Shown here one piece after another: positions 11,304-22,327 of a DNA stretch of 64,000 nucleotides; position 1 is the stretch's first letter; each line of letters opens with the position of its first letter. The notes below the pieces were generated by a model. The model was not told where the DNA came from and did not search any database. It saw only the letters and a program-made list of their open reading frames with translations. The translations under genes were made by a program, and so were the position numbers. Source of the stretch: Liquidambar formosana (taxonomy: Eukaryota; Streptophyta; Magnoliopsida; Saxifragales; Altingiaceae); the NCBI GenBank assembly GCA_039720395.1, contig CM077831.1, positions 3,886,003 to 3,950,002 of the forward strand, in the 5' to 3' direction.

Positions 11304-11790
11304 CTCGATCAACCTGCAATACAAATATATTGTTGAATAAGCTACGATTACAAATATACAATGGTTCTCATTACAGTGTAAAAAAAAAACATTGAAAAAA
11401 AAAATTGTGGATAGTGAATAGTTTACCGAATTCAAGTACACAACGCAGAGATCCCAATAGAACAAGAGCGGCTAGGAGATGAACTACCCTCGTTGTAGTG
11501 AGGAGAATTGAGTCGTGGAAGTCTGTATTTGTAGGCGAGTGGAAGGAATTGGACGACTAAGATTAATTAGTTAAGGAAAATCGGACCGTGGTGGATAGCT
11601 TGAAGTCAGCGTGCAGTGCTATTATTTTGTTCTTCATTTCGAAGCAAGTCAATATTTATATATTTAAATGAAATTATGTTTCGTGCTAATTTGAGATACA
11701 GATAAATAATAGATTATGAATTTAATAGAAACCCACCGGCTGTGGCTAAGATTGACTAAGGGGGAATTGAAACAAACGCAACTAATTTAG
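11304..11790 (-). promoter_or_regulatory. Leader and upstream region of copy 1
   Basis: This region is homologous to the upstream regions of copies 2 (19138-19690) and 4 (35270-36200). Shared blocks read 'ggaaaatcgga' and 'tggatagc(c)tgaa(g)tca', ending in 'ccggc...gctaag'. On the minus strand TACAAATA near 11530 stands where copy 4 has a clean TATAAATA. The open frame upstream of the start codon at 11303 is intron or leader. Confidence 0.4.
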
Positions 11791-12110
11791 TCCGAAAATT
11801 TATATGTATGGACATTGCTATATGTAACACTTAATATGGTAATGGATTTCTCATGGTGATACCAAATAATTTGGAGGGTATTTTTGTCAATCAACTCATG
11901 CCACGTCAAGTATTGTAACGAGGTGTTGTTTATAACCTTTTTATATAAAGGTTGTTCATGTGCTGGATATCTAGGATTATTCCGCATGATGACGGTCATA
12001 TGTAGATGACATGCATGTGCGTGTTGTTTACGAACGGTTATAATTATACGAGATATCTCGCACATGATTAAAGTTGTCCATAAAATATATATATATATGG
12101 GTTATAGGAT
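11791..12110. other. Intergenic, no gene seen
   Basis: AT-rich sequence with a (TA)n tract near 12086-12098. The minus-strand frame at 11787-12065 has no supporting homologue in the window or known motif. Confidence 0.45.
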
Positions 12111-13088
12111 TAATGTACACAAATTTTTACACAAGTTTTTAATTAGATAACATATTTCCAATTCATATTTTGCATAATCCATCGTTGGATTAAATATTTT
12201 TTTCACATAGGTCATACACACAAAAAATTAACTTGATCTGAGATTAAGAGCTACTTCGATCATCCATAAATGTGAAATTTTTAGTGATTAAATAGACAAG
12301 TTTTTAGATTGAATAACAACAAGTCTTGGATTAATTTGATTTTTTGTATGCATGACTGATGCAGCACGCCAAAGGTGTACGCATGCTTTATGGAGGTTTA
12401 TGGCGAGTATTCATGCATTATGGTGAGTACTCGTGCTTTTATGGCGAGTACTCATGCTTTATAGAGCGTACATATATTTCAGCATGCGTACACATGGCAT
12501 CTTGAGCGTACGCATACTTTATTCATGCATACACACACCGGGCTATTTGGGCGAACTATTTCGGGATTTGGTTTCTGCTGCTGCAACTTCAGGGTTTTGG
12601 GTTAATTGGTTTATTTTAGACTATTTTCCTATTTTTGGGTTTTATTATTTTTCTTATTATTTGTTGCTCTATTTAATTAGTTTTCTAGGAGGTTATTATT
12701 TACTTGTTCTAGTAGAATTAGGTTTTCTTATTAGTTATCTATATAAAGGATGTAAGCTTTATGGCAAACAGTTTTTAATTAGTTCAAACTTTGACTATTT
12801 TGACTAATAATATTGAGAGAGAGTTTCTCCTTTATTTTCCTACTTTCGTGTTCTTGAGAGGATATTGATTGTAGTTGCCTATTATCTGGCATTGTTCTTG
12901 CGACAATCAACAGATTAGTGAAAGCTTGTTGATTAATTTGGTAAGCTAGTCTCGACCGCGTATATTCCGCTGCATCAATGACTTATGTGAGAAGACTATT
13001 TAATCCAACGATGAGCTTCAAAAAATATAAATTGGAAATAGATTATCTAAAAGTTTGTGTAAAACTGTATAAAAAATTGTGTATATTA
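12111..13088. mobile_element. MITE with about 110-bp terminal inverted repeats, split by a solo LTR
   Basis: The left arm (12111-12220) and right arm (12983-13088) are diverged reverse complements. They share 'tacacaa.tttt.acac', 'tatttccaat', 'catcgttggattaaata' and 'tcacata.gtcat'. Removing the nested solo LTR and one target copy leaves about 350 bp. The 'cgttggatta' core recurs at 28.4 kb and 31.6 kb, so this is a local family. Mutator-type origin is likely but the target duplication was not resolved. Confidence 0.65.
12357..12977 (+). mobile_element. Solo LTR, 621 bp, with target duplication ATGAC
   Basis: It begins TGATGCAGC and ends GCTGCATCA, perfect 9-bp inverted ends with TG...CA. 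It is flanked by the 5-bp direct repeat ATGAC at 12352-12356 and 12978-12982. A TATA box (TATATAAA, 12740-12747) gives plus orientation. There is no internal retroelement sequence, so this is a solo LTR left by intra-element recombination, or a member of a very short element class. The 124-residue frame at 12433-12807 lies inside it and is not a gene. Confidence 0.85.
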
Positions 13089-13540
13089 TGAACAACTTCT
13101 AATTACAAAATTTGACGTGACATGATTTGGTTGACAAAAATACCCTCCAAACTATTCATTATCATCACAAGAGGTTTATTTTATTTTATTTTGTAGTTTA
13201 CCCTTAAAACATTGACATGTCATATAACACACCCATTAATTGAAGAAGGTTCTAAGATGGTTAGTACATTCAAATATTCAATAGTACCTAACACAGACCA
13301 AACTTGAACATGGTTAGCATGTTCTCCTAATAATTAAAACATCAAGTAGCAATAATCAATGCCTAAGTCTAAGGCTGTTATAGGGAATCACATTGTTACG
13401 TGTGGAAGAATAACTTAGAAGCGATATACCTTTCTTTAAATCATTTGGAGTGTATTAGATCAGCGATGACATTAGATTAGTGACATCATCATGTGTGTGT
13501 GTATATAGATATATATATATATTTGTTTTGGGTCAATTTA
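13089..13540. other. Intergenic, no gene seen
   Basis: AT-rich, with (TG)n/(TA)n at about 13492-13521. No coding or repeat signal beyond simple sequence. Confidence 0.45.
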
Positions 13541-13957
13541 AAAGAGGGCCAGGCTATTGCCACCACATAAAATACTCTAAGCACCCCATTTAATTTTAAT
13601 TTTTAAGGTTTTATGAAAAATATAAAAAAATTTATGAAAATTAATCACATAGTCTATTAGAAAACATTATTCCGGACAACTTTATAGAATAGAGTTTTTC
13701 CAAAATCTGTCATTTAAGTAGACTTTTTGGCAATTTTTCATGGAAAATGAAATAGAGATTGTAAATGGCCAAAAAGTCTACTTAAATGATAGATTTTGGA
13801 AAAAATTTCTTCTACAAAGTTGTTCAGAATGATATTTTCTAGTGAAAAATGCTATTAGTTTTCTTAAAAACCTTTTATATTTTTCATAAAACCTCAAAAA
13901 GTGTAAACTAATGGGGGGCTTTGAGCACTTTATGTGGTGGCAATAGCCTCACTCTTT
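13541..13957. mobile_element. Fold-back MITE, near-complete palindrome
   Basis: The ends GGCTATTGCCACCACATAAA and its complement face each other, and pairing continues almost to the centre. The inner arms 13700-13731 and 13768-13799 match at 31 of 32 positions around a 36-nt loop. Total length is about 420 bp. Such elements are non-autonomous DNA transposons; the superfamily is uncertain because the target duplication is not clear. A transcript would form one long hairpin. Confidence 0.8.
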
Positions 13958-14826
13958 AAAAAAGTACAGAAATAGCACAACTCACACGGCACATGCAATT
14001 AGGCATGTGACTTGAATAATTAATTACAGCAAGCTAGCTATCGTGGTTGCTGTATGTTAATGACCAGCTATCATTGATATAACAGGGAACGCTAGGGTGG
14101 GTTTATTTTCACACTTTTTTATTTATTTATTTATTGCATTCACACTGCTCCATGGTTGGTAGGTCTGGATGATTGGTCTTAGGATATAGGTTTGTTTTCT
14201 TATTTAACAATCAAGAAACACCATCCAACTTGCACATCAATAATATGTTGACGACAAACCACAATCTAGTTGTAATTGGATTTTGTAGTGATCGCAAAAC
14301 AAATCTAGATTGCAAAAAGGTTAGATTGAGCAGAGAGAGATTATTATTTTATATTTTCATGGCCTTGATTTGTGGCATTTTCCTTCTAAAAAAACAATAT
14401 GAATTGTTATTTGAGGGCCTACCCAAATGGTCTCTCCCTTGGCATCCCGCTGATACATTGGATGAACTATAATGCACTAGATGTCCAGTACGTCCAATTA
14501 GCCCAATAATCAAAAGAGAATATTCATTCCATTGCGCAACGCAGGTACCACTCCTCCGAATTTAGACAAAAAAATGCTCAATATCCTCAATTAAATCACT
14601 ATTTAATTCAGAATGTTATACATTAATTATTTTGGTTGCTTGAATTATTGGAAGATAATATATGATTGTGGGGTACACAATGTATTAAAAAAAATTGATC
14701 AATTATGTTCTTCAGCATGTCCTTATATACAGCACCTCACTTCACTGCTTTCCATGCAATTGCTCACCCTTCACTTCTATGCTCCAAGAATTATAGCATC
14801 CTCTTGAAAATTTCAGAGCAGCTTTG
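13958..14826. other. Intergenic upstream of the BURP pseudogene
   Basis: No supported gene. Short frames at 14173-14472 and 14613-14807 have no domain features. The last 150 bp may be the old BURP promoter; no clean TATA box was recognised. Confidence 0.4.
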
Positions 14827-14986
14827 ATGGAGTCTCATCTCCTTCCCATCTTCGCTTTTCTTTGCGTGAGCTTTAACTTCTACGCTTTTGAATATAGTAG
14901 TCATTTCAATCGCCTCTATTTGGATCTTGGAATGTACAGGAGAAAGGAAAGGAATAGGCATAAAGATGCCTAAGAAAAGGACTTCA

Positions 14987-15081
14987 TTTTGAAGTAATTT
15001 ACTGCCGACTGGTTGGTTTCCAATTTGAAAACCATAAGAGATCGTTTACCGCCGACTGGTTGGTTTCCAATTTGAACCCCA
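14987..15081. repeat. Short tandem duplication in the first BURP intron
   Basis: The string 'ccgactggttggtttccaat' plus ttgaa occurs twice, at about 15004 and 15050, about 47 bp apart. It lies between the signal-peptide exon and the repeat exon. No function is evident. Confidence 0.6.
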
Positions 15082-15711
15082 TTCTAGCTAAGATCATTTT
15101 CAGTTTCGTAAAGAATCAATTTCCTAGAAAACAAATTAGTGCATTACTAAACACGTTTGTGCTTTTCATTCTCGTACACCTAAATATTTATTTTGTTATG
15201 CTTCTAATTGATTACAATAAGGAAGAAGAAAAAATTGCAAACAAACACAAACAACACAAAATATATGTGATTCAACAAGATGCCAACATCCAGGACAGAA
15301 ATAATGTATAATCACAAAAAACAGAACATTTTACTATAATAAAGATTCAGCAAGATTCACATTGTTGGGTATTTCATACTAGAATACATTAATTGTAACA
15401 TAATTCATATTCAAGATGGGCCAAGCTAGCTTCTAATTGATCCACCATATTAATTCAAGCATGATTTCAATATATGTTGTGATATAACAAAGACATATTC
15501 AATCTGGGGCAGGTTGTAAGTTTATAACTAGCTTCTAGGGACCTGTTTGGGTGTCCAATTCGGAATTAAAAAAATTTTCTTTTTCTTTGCGTGTGTGCTT
15601 GCTCTTCTTGTAAAACTCTCTAATTCTATCTGTTGCTGGATTTGCAAAATTTATGGAAGGCAAAGGCACTCCAGTGGATTTCAGCAACGATAAATCGTCT
15701 CGTTCTAGAAA

Positions 15712-15975
15712 AGGCTACGGGTTCACATATTCTGACGAAGAACCGACCAGTGCAGGAAAAAGCTACCGCTTTACATATTCCGACGAAGAACCGACCCATG
15801 CAGGAAGAAGCTATCGCTTTACATATTCCGACGAAGAACCGACCGGTGCAGGAAGAAGCTACCGCTTTACATATTCTGACGAAGAACCGACTCGTACTGG
15901 GAAAGGAAAAGGCTACGGGTTTACATATTCTCAAGAAGAACCAACTCGCACTGGAAAACAATATGGGTTGACATA
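15712..15975 (+). repeat. 57-bp coding repeats of the BURP pseudogene
   Basis: Tandem units translate to [GS]Y[GR]FTYSDEEPT plus a basic linker. They are near-identical at the DNA level in the centre and diverged at the ends, which suggests recent homogenisation before the frame was lost. Repeats between signal peptide and BURP domain are normal for this family. Confidence 0.8.
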
Positions 15976-16846
15976 TTCTGAAAATGCAATCGAAAAAACC
16001 TCTGCCGGAGAACTTCAAGACGACGTGACTTATTGCTTCTTTGAAAAAGACCTGCAACCTGGCAAAAAAATGAAGCTGTCCTTCACTAAAATCCCAGATG
16101 GAGATAATTTCTTACCCCGTGAAGTTGCCGAGTCCATACCCTTTTGACCTTTTCATCCAACAAGTTGCCAGAGATACTGAGCCGATTTTTGATTAATCCC
16201 AAAGGAGCAGGAGCTAAGGTAATGAAGGAAGCAATTGAAATGAAAGGTAGTGTGGAGTCTGATTGTACTGTATATCTTGCCATCAATTGTGACATAAGCA
16301 GAGTTTTGTCGATTCACATCCATCTGTGTTTCTTGTATATTCTTTATTTTTCCTTTTTGCCTTCTTCATTTTGTGTCTCATAGATCCTATGTGCTCAAGT
16401 AATGAAGGAAGCAATCGAAGAGTGTGACAAACTGGGGAATTTAGGAGAGGACAAGTACTGTGCTACATCGTTAGAGTCCTTAATCGATTTCAGCGTTTCG
16501 GAGAAAGGAAAAAAGGTTCAGCCACTTTCAACTGAGTCCAAACTGGAACTCATGACTACAAGATCGGAAGTGGAGTCGCGATGGTGGGAAGCGACGCAGT
16601 GGCGTGCCACCAGCTGAGCTATCCCTATGCGGTGTTTTATTGTCATGCAACACACAGCACAAGGACTTACATGGCAACGTTGGTGGATGCTGATGGGGTG
16701 AAATCTAGGCAGTGGCCATTTGCCACATTGATACATCGACTTGGAACCCAAAGAATTTGGCCTTTCAACAGTTGAAAGTTAAGCCTGGCACTGTCCCTGT
16801 CTGCCATTTTGTTCCCAATGGTCACATTGTGTGGGTTTCCAAGTAG

Positions 16847-17989
16847 AAATCTCGATCTGCAAAAGGCCTCAAGAACACGTTGGTCTTCTGTTTTTTTTTC
16901 TTCCTTTGTTTTTTTTAACTTCAGTACTAGGTCGTTGTGTTGTTGGAATAAGATCACGTAGTACCATTTGTTCCACTTAGTACTATATATGCACGGATGA
17001 ACTTCAACCATGATACATTTTTGGTTGCAGGTATCTGTGTTTTGTATGTGTATGTATGCTTTCAATATGTGAAAATGTTTGATGAAGGTGTCTCTGGCTT
17101 GAATTTTACTGGTAAATTACGACACCCTCCCTTCCTGAATAATAGTTTCTTTTGTTGTTATTTTATTTTTTGGGGGGACTATCTCAAAATTTTTATTCTC
17201 GTCTGAAAGTCAATGAATCAATTTTAATTAATTTTCAAAATTACCATTCCTCATGATATAAATTACACAACAAAGATAAACTAAGTAATATCCCTTGCCA
17301 TTGTGGCCTTGTGGGTTAAATTGATCGAAATACACATGCTTGAACCCAGAAAGCACTGATCAATAAGCTAGCCAAGAGGAACCAAATTCATTAGGTGTTT
17401 GAGAAAAAACTCTAAAATCCCTAGATTGTTATCCATTTATTTTTTTTTAAAATTAGGGCTTCTACTTCGGTATACTATAGTTTGAAGGGCCATAATTAGT
17501 GGTTAAAATGCTTGTTATAGGAAAAAACCATCCTTTTACAGTCATTTGTAGGGGCATGGAGATGACTGAAATCACTGTGGTAAAATTGAATCTAGTAATT
17601 TTGCTTTGAGGGTACAAAATGGCTATGCATTAAAAGAAGTGATTAAAATAAAATTGGCCACAGAGAGAATTGGATTTGAAATCGGAACCAAATTCTGACA
17701 GACTCAATCGGTCGAGTGAACCCTTTAACTGATCGGTCGACATACATAGCGACTAATCAATACTTCAACTTGACCATTTAAAATGAAGACAGAAGCTCTT
17801 CTCCAGGCAATTCTTCAGGAAGTTCAAAAAATAGCAAAAGTCACCCCCAGTCGATCGGGTCATCAAGTTTGTTCTGTTTTCCATACAAATGCATGATTTC
17901 ACTTCAAACCAATTAGAGGATCCAATTTCGATTGCCCTGCAATTTTTTACTCGAATTCCATGTTTTAATGGAGCTTAACTTGATTTTTT
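16847..17989. other. 3' flank of the BURP pseudogene and intergenic DNA
   Basis: No gene supported. A motif group with GATCGGTCGAC and CAGTCGATCGGG lies at 17708-17858, similar in style to palindrome clusters in the retroelements of this window. It may be a retroelement remnant. Confidence 0.4.
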
Positions 17990-18218
17990 TTTTTTTTTAA
18001 TTTTCAAAATTATTGTCACATTCCAAAATTTAATAATTCTTTTTATTTCATTCTCTAAAATACCCTTAAAAAGGTATTTTCTCTTTTTCCAATGTTTTAT
18101 ATATTTGATTGCAAAATTGGAATGTCAAAACATATATATTAATATGAAAGCATTTAATAGGATTTCCTAAAAAAAACATGTTTTTTCAAATAGAACAATC
18201 AATCAGGATCAGAGGGAG
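17990..18218. mobile_element. Stowaway-like MITE, left end degraded
   Basis: It is homologous to the complete copy at 38158-38417 over 'ccaatgttttatatatttga', 'aaaattggaat', 'gaaagcatttaatagg' and the right end cagagggagTA. The left CTCCCTCC end is lost in a T-run. The right flank keeps the TA target. Confidence 0.7.
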
Positions 18219-18640
18219 TAAATGGTTTTTTGTTATTAATTTATTTATTTATATTGTTAAAGGAACTTCTATGGAAAGAGGAAAATTTATTGATGAAAAA
18301 GAAATCGATAAACCTACCTAAACAACGGGGACGAATGTACCTTATCCCTCAAGTATGCCAAAAAAAATAAAAATAAAAACAAAGAGATGCGTGCAAGAAA
18401 GCCTTGGAAAAAAAAAAAATAAATAAAAATAAAAAAATAAAAAAAATAAAAAAAGAAGAAAGAAAAGGAAGAAGAAGAAGAAGAAGAGATAGTCTAAACT
18501 CTCAAGTATAGAAGATCTTGCTGTTCTAAAGGAATCGATCTGACGACATGGAAATAAGATCCTGCTTATCTCTAAGAATAGTCCACTCCATTAATTGCTA
18601 TCATGCGTACTTAACTGATCTACAACATTAAATGTACGTT
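18219..18640. repeat. A-rich and GAA-rich low-complexity stretch
   Basis: Long A-rich runs with (GAA)n at about 18405-18487. No coding signal. Confidence 0.6.
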
Positions 18641-18924
18641 TACATACATATAATAGCTAGGGCTTCGCTCGGATCATATATGCATCATAAATTAAACGAA
18701 AAGATACATTACATTCATGGATTTTTTATTACACCAAAGAAAGATAACAGCCCCCCACATCACAACACCACCAAAGTGACACTACAAAGAAACCAAACCC
18801 AGAACAACACAGAAAAAAGACACGTACCCAACAGGAATTTAAAAGCAAACTCAATAAGAACCCATGAAAACACAACATGGACATCTACAAACATGTCCTC
18901 CAAACAATTTTAGATAATAGTTAA

Positions 18925-19137
18925 TCATTTGCCTTTTGGAGCGGGAGGTGAAGACGTATGCTTATTACCTTGAACAAATTTCGATTTGTTTTTCAATGTA
19001 GCATCTTTTTTAACAGTGAACTTATTGGCAGTAGGGGTACCCTGTACGTGAGGTTGAGCTGTGGACGTCGAATCACCTTGAGAAAAATCCGAACCTTCCA
19101 TTGAAAAATTACCTCCGACATCTACGGTATTCGACAT
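18925..19137 (-). CDS. Small repeat-protein family, copy 2 (70 residues, intact)
   Basis: The start at 19137 (MSNTVDVGGNFSMEGSDF...) lies 24 bases after a splice acceptor (tcacag before GTTGAGCG), as in copy 1, so a leader intron is likely. The protein has two motifs: GGNFSMEGSDFSQGDSTST at residues 8-26, and a diverged second copy ending SKFVQGNKHTSSPP. Asn, Ser, Gly and Phe are abundant, with no signal peptide, membrane segment or cysteine. Spacing of F and D/N after G hints at short beta-strand repeats, but this is speculation. The 3' flank (18730-18920) is also shared with copies 1 and 4. It is the only copy with start, both motifs and stop in one frame. I know no family name; expression is not shown. 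Confidence 0.5.
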   Translation of the reverse strand: MSNTVDVGGNFSMEGSDFSQGDSTSTAQPHVQGTPTANKFTVKKDATLKNKSKFVQGNKHTSSPPAPKGK

Positions 19138-19734
19138 CTTGCTTTGGCAAATGCTACGCTCAACCTGTGACAGAAATAATTGATAATTAATTAAGCTAGA
19201 TATATATCTTTAGTGTGATTTAACATGAAAATAGTATGATAAATAAATTTTTTTTTAAAAAGTCTCTCACCCAACACAAAGCACAAAAAGGACCAGATCA
19301 CGAGAGGAGAGGAGCTCGTTTTAATGAGGAAACTTAGCTGCCGGGATCTTTATTTATTCGGTGAGCAGTTGAAATTGGACAGTCGAGATTTACTAGTTCA
19401 GGATCCGGAAAATCGGACGGTGGTGGATTGCCTGAAGTCAGCGCGCGGTACTCTTTTTTTTTGGGGTCTTAATTTCCAAGCAAGTAATTTTTCTTTTCTT
19501 TTTTTTTTCTTTTTTTTTTTTTTTTTTCTAAAGAAAAATGAGTTCTTACTTCAGGCTCATCTGATATTTAAATACATAATAGACGATGAATTAATAACTC
19601 GTTAGTTTAATATCCACCAAATGGCCCCGGCTAAGATTCTTGGACATGAATTTTTATTAGGGAAAAAGAAATGGTGACGAAGTTTTGGAATATCCTTTGG
19701 ATTCTTATTACATCATGCATCATAGTTAAACTTC
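19138..19734 (-). promoter_or_regulatory. Leader intron and upstream region of copy 2
   Basis: Shared with copies 1 and 4, including 'gaaaatcggacggtggtgga' and 'cttaatttccaa.caagta'. A T-rich run of about 60 bp at 19450-19530 was expanded here. The TATA position (CCGAATAAATAAAG on the minus strand near 19355) is weaker than in copy 4. Confidence 0.4.
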
Positions 19735-20135
19735 TAACATACAAGTCTAGACCCTAAGTTGTTAGGTGAAGGGTAAAATTAAACAGGTAAATGACGCTAT
19801 GTTAAATTTGATAATTAATCGATATGGGATGTGTATTTTTCCAACACTCTCCCCCACGCGCGTGTAGGTCTAGGCCTAACAATACAAACGGACCTATCAT
19901 GCAGATAACAAACCATGTTAAGGTTCCAACTTTTCAACCTAAAAGTCTAAATTATTAAGTAGAGGACCCAAATATGTATATGAAATCATGATAAACTTGA
20001 TATTTAATCGATGTGAAATGTGGAACTTCACAACACTCCACCTTACTTGCAAGCCTAACAATAAAATCAGAGACCTATCACCTGGACAACGAAACGGGTT
20101 AGGAACGCCATATTCTGATACCATTTGAAAAAAAA
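19735..20135 (-). mobile_element. Possible TRIM-type LTR fragments, minus strand
   Basis: Two diverged segments of about 190 bp share 'ttaatcgat.tg.gatgtg', 'caacactc.cc' and 'gcctaacaata...acctatca'. The right one ends with ctgataccatttgaa, the reverse complement of a TGGTATCAG primer-binding site. This suggests a small, degraded retroelement in minus orientation. Borders were not resolved. Confidence 0.4.
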
Positions 20136-20544
20136 ATATTTCATTCATAATGGATTGCTTAATTACAAAAGAACCTTGTTAGGATTTAAGTAGAAGTCTA
20201 GAGATAACCTATGTATCGAATACTAGAGTTAAATTAAGCTTAATCATATATTTTCAAACATTCTCAATCTCTTAAATCAAATCACACTAACCTGGCCACT
20301 CATTAAGATTGTGATGAGGGGTGAGACTCCTTTCCATTTACTGGATGGTCCAGTGAAATATGGACCATTCATAGCATATAGAGGCCACAAATTTACGTGG
20401 GACCCATCATAAATGAATGGCTTAGATTTCATTGGACAATTTAGTTAATGTAGAGGATCCTTACCCTATTACGAGATACACTAAAAGAGACTTGATGTAT
20501 CTCATTTACTTTGTAAATGATCTCTTATAAGATATATATATATA
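20136..20544. other. Intergenic, no gene seen
   Basis: AT-rich, with no supported gene or repeat. It contains 'gatggtccagtgaaatatgg' and nearby text of no known class. Confidence 0.4.
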
Positions 20545-20722
20545 ATCCCGGTTAAGTCAATACGTGTCGATATAAGTTATATCAACATTATGTATTAGGA
20601 GTTGTACCACGTTCATTGACCTAATGTACCTTGAAATCTACTAATGCACGACATATAACCCCCGTAATCCTATATATCTATATATATATATATATATATA
20701 TATAGATATATATATATATAGA
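20545..20722. mobile_element. TA-microsatellite MITE fragment and (TA)n
   Basis: A copy of the 8405 family, shortened at the right (cgtgtcgatataagttat, aggagttgtacc, ctaatgcacga). It is followed by a TA run at about 20674-20722. Confidence 0.55.
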
Positions 20723-20734
20723 ATTCCCTTCTTA

Positions 20735-20791
20735 TGAGGTTAATCTAACTTAACTTTGCGTTAGATCACCCTCCAAAACTATACATGTGAT
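20735..20791. mobile_element. Left half of a MITE interrupted by the Tat/Ogre-like element
   Basis: This left piece and 28386-28480 on the far side together resemble the MITE at 31545-31885 and the arms at 12.1/13.0 kb ('catattttac', 'cgttggatta', 'aaaatcaagttaatccaag'). The target copy GTGAT is 20787-20791. Confidence 0.5.
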
Positions 20792-22327
20792 TGTGAGCGC
20801 CGTGTCCTGAACCACGCCGGGCTCGGGAGTAGTACGCCACTAACCACGGATGATTAGGGCGGAAAAAGGAGTCGCCACCCGATTTGGCTTCGGGAACCAA
20901 TCGACCCTAGGAAGGGTCTATCTTACCATAACCAGAGATTGTTCGGGTTCGGAGCTAGGGTACGCAGATAGGAAGGTGTTAGGCACCCATCTACACTCGG
21001 CCAAAGCATGCCCACACATGTACTTACTGGCTTTAATTAAAAAGAGACTTAGTTAGGATTAAACCGCTAAACAAACAAATGCACAGTTAAAGCACAAATG
21101 ATGGCATGCAATGATGCTAAATAATAAAGAGCAAAAATAAAGAGAGAATATACAATAAATGTACAGAATAAAACATCTAAAAAAATGCAATAAATGGTTG
21201 TAAAAAAAATCCCTGCAAGCAAACAAGTTAGATTCCCCTAAACGGCTTCAAAATCCCCTGCAAAACAAATGGAGTCAAAATGGGATGGAGATGAGTATGC
21301 ACGTACGTGCATAGAGGATGCACGTACGTGCATTTCCTATGTACGCACGTGCATGCTACGGGGTTCTTTCATGTCTACAAAAGGGCACGAGCTTATCCAG
21401 TTCTAACTACAAACACACGAGTCAGAAATCCAACGAATGATGCAAAAACCCCTCCTAAACATGCTCCTAAACCCAACGAATATGTTGCATTTTAAAATGG
21501 TGATAATCATGGTGGAAATGTCAAATCTGAATGGGATATGTGTGGAATGAACATATTCACATTTGATGCATAAATGGTGGATCGAAACACACTAAATGGG
21601 ATAATTACGCTAGCGAATGAACCTATTATGCAATTTATCCCTACATGCTTTTAATGAATGAAAAACCTATCTCGGATTTTTAAACAAATGAATGCTGGAA
21701 AAATCCTAAACATACTCCTAATACGACATTCAATGACATATCATTTATGGGAGATGGTATGCACATTTCATACAATTAATAATCATGCTAAATCACAAGG
21801 AAATGGAATAAAGGGATTGAAAATCGTTACCCTCAGGTACGGGCAACAGCGATTACTCCACAAACTCCCCTTCTGGACTTGCTGTAATCATAATTAAGGA
21901 TTTTTGGGTTTTTCAAGGTGGTGGCTGGGTGCAAAGGTTGGATGGAGGCTGGGTTAGGAAGTCCCCTTTTCTTGGTTGAGAGTGGGGTATTTATAGCGAG
22001 GTATTAGGGTTTGATTTCGGAGTCCATTAGGGTTTCTCAGCCGCCATCCAACAACTGTCAACATAGGGTCTCCACAAGGTAAGAAACAATTTGGGGGGAA
22101 ATGCTGAAAATTTAAAATAAAGGGTATGATCGTACGTGCGTAGAAGATGCACATACATGCATTAACCATGCACGCACGAGCATGGGGTATCAAAAGGTAT
22201 CAAAAAGCTACGTTGTGCCTGCATGGGTCCTTCAGGCTTGCTTGTGGTAGTTCATCTGCTGTTGCCCTTCATCATTGGGCTTAAAGGTGGTCCAAAATGT
22301 CAGGCGGTACAAAATTAGGTGTCAACA
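20792..22327 (-). repeat. 3' LTR of the Tat/Ogre-like element
   Basis: Left LTR in the window, which is the 3' LTR in element sense. The plus-strand end near 20868 reads GGAGTCGCCACCCGATTT, the complement of the GGTGGCGACTCC box in LTRs A and B. TATAAATA on the minus strand is at 21988-21995. A GTAC palindrome cluster lies at 21297-21360 and a weaker one at 22126-22185. Frames within it, such as 20850-21056, are not genes. Confidence 0.9.

Larger units (their letters stand above)
14827..16846 (+). pseudogene. BURP-domain (RD22-like) pseudogene
   Basis: BURP proteins are secreted or cell-wall plant proteins. Exon 1 at 14827 encodes the typical signal peptide start MESHLLPIFAFLC, with a donor gtgagc. 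From 15653 a frame holds six repeats of about 18 residues built on the motif FTYSDEEPT. Then comes the BURP start FFEKDLQPGKKMKL and LPREVAESIPF. The domain continues through LPEILSRF, KYCATSLESLIDFS, ACHQLSYPYAVFYCH, ICHIDTS.WNPKNLAF and VPVCHFVPNGHIVWVSK, stop 16844-16846. All four CH pairs survive. The reading frame is broken by about 8 extra bases at 16141 (a tandem duplication), and by single-base losses near 16548 and 16713. The usual exon between signal peptide and repeats was not found. A short duplication at 16215/16398 flanks a possible intron. Confidence 0.88.

Noticed and set aside
12433..12807. 124-residue hydrophobic frame
   Set aside because: Lies wholly within the solo LTR and spans its TATA box.
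14827..16846. Functional BURP gene with unusual introns
   Set aside because: The break at 16141 is a small tandem duplication without splice signals, and the later shifts at about 16548 and 16713 are single-base losses in conserved text.
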